From contig CAYMLL010000084.1 in the NCBI GenBank assembly GCA_964390645.1, forward strand, positions 1-24,363: 24,363 bases of DNA, in the 5' to 3' direction. The notes beneath the pieces are model-generated. The model did not search any database. It was given only the letters and a program-made list of their open reading frames with translations, and was not told the origin of the DNA. Below are positions 24,251 through 24,363 of the stretch, in pieces (position 1 is the first letter of the stretch; every line of letters starts with the position of its first letter). The DNA is from CAYMLL01 sp964390645. Its GTDB lineage: Bacteria; Planctomycetota; UBA8108. The translations under genes and the position numbers were made by a program.

Positions 24251-24363
24251 TGGGTAGAGGAGGGAAGAGAATAGGAGGGGTGTAGGGTGTTGGGTTTTGG
24301 GTCTCGACTGGAAAAGTAGCAAGCCACGTTCCATTCCGGAAAGGGGGGGGTGGGGGGGGGGGG
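24251..24363. other. G-rich scaffold end, probable sequencing artefact
   Basis: After the hairpin the sequence becomes G-rich and loses coding character, ending in an eight-base and then a twelve-base G run separated by one T. The base composition breaks sharply from the rest of the window. Poly-G ends are typical of low-quality read ends, so no biology is read into this stretch. Confidence 0.6.

Noticed and set aside
1..24363. CRISPR array, phage, toxin-antitoxin or other defence system
   Set aside because: No regularly spaced repeats, cas genes, phage structural genes or recognisable toxin pair were found. The YwqK-like repeats alone do not make an antitoxin, because the protein is exported and has no toxin neighbour.

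Overview
The window is a GC-rich bacterial scaffold. It carries a Planctomycetota-like set of large secreted proteins: a protein with three NPCBM-like modules and a C-terminal paired-EF-hand (dockerin-like) cassette of the RGDADDNG...LTDAVNILGFLF type, a redoxin / cytochrome c / copper type II monooxygenase-like protein, and an FG-GAP / UnbV / TPR lipoprotein. This assignment rests on protein style only; no rRNA or other phylogenetic marker was searched. The sequence looks like a metagenomic or draft assembly: it begins inside a tRNA, has a 10-N gap (3894-3903) flanked by a poly-T and a poly-C run, and ends in a poly-G run.

Layout. 1-50: 3' part of a tRNA, probably Leu. 51-659: no gene recognised. 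660-1739 (+): cation/Ca2+ antiporter. 1571-2188 (-): DUF6508 protein overlapping the antiporter tail to tail. 2533-3893 (+): secreted YwqK/MORN-like plus CAP-domain protein cut by the gap. 4098-7235 (-): VCBS/UnbV/TPR lipoprotein. 7431-about 10998 (+): three-module NPCBM protein whose stop codon is missing in frame. 11139-12947 (-): redoxin/cytochrome/copper oxidase-like protein. 13070-13832 (-): decayed fragments, including the N-terminal part of a PF04199 cyclase. 13917-15812 (+): a tightly coupled three-gene membrane cluster (DUF2752, TM/coiled-coil/GYF_2, and an unknown single-TM protein). 15823-17541 (-): full PolX/PHP DNA polymerase. 17734-19590 (+): typA/bipA, followed 4 bases later by a dolichol-kinase/CTP-transferase-like membrane protein. 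20359-22279 (-): archease-rtcB operon. 22501-24132 (+): glpD.

Functional themes. The housekeeping part (15823-24132) combines DNA repair (polX), ribosome-associated GTPase function (typA), an isoprenoid-lipid kinase-like enzyme, RNA ligation/repair (rtcB with its activator archease) and glycerol-3-phosphate oxidation (glpD). The first half is mainly cell-envelope and secreted proteins of unknown role. No CRISPR array, insertion sequence, phage or defence system was seen. The most novel material is the compact 13917-15812 membrane cluster, the MORN-CAP secreted protein, and the unusual 3' end of the NPCBM gene.
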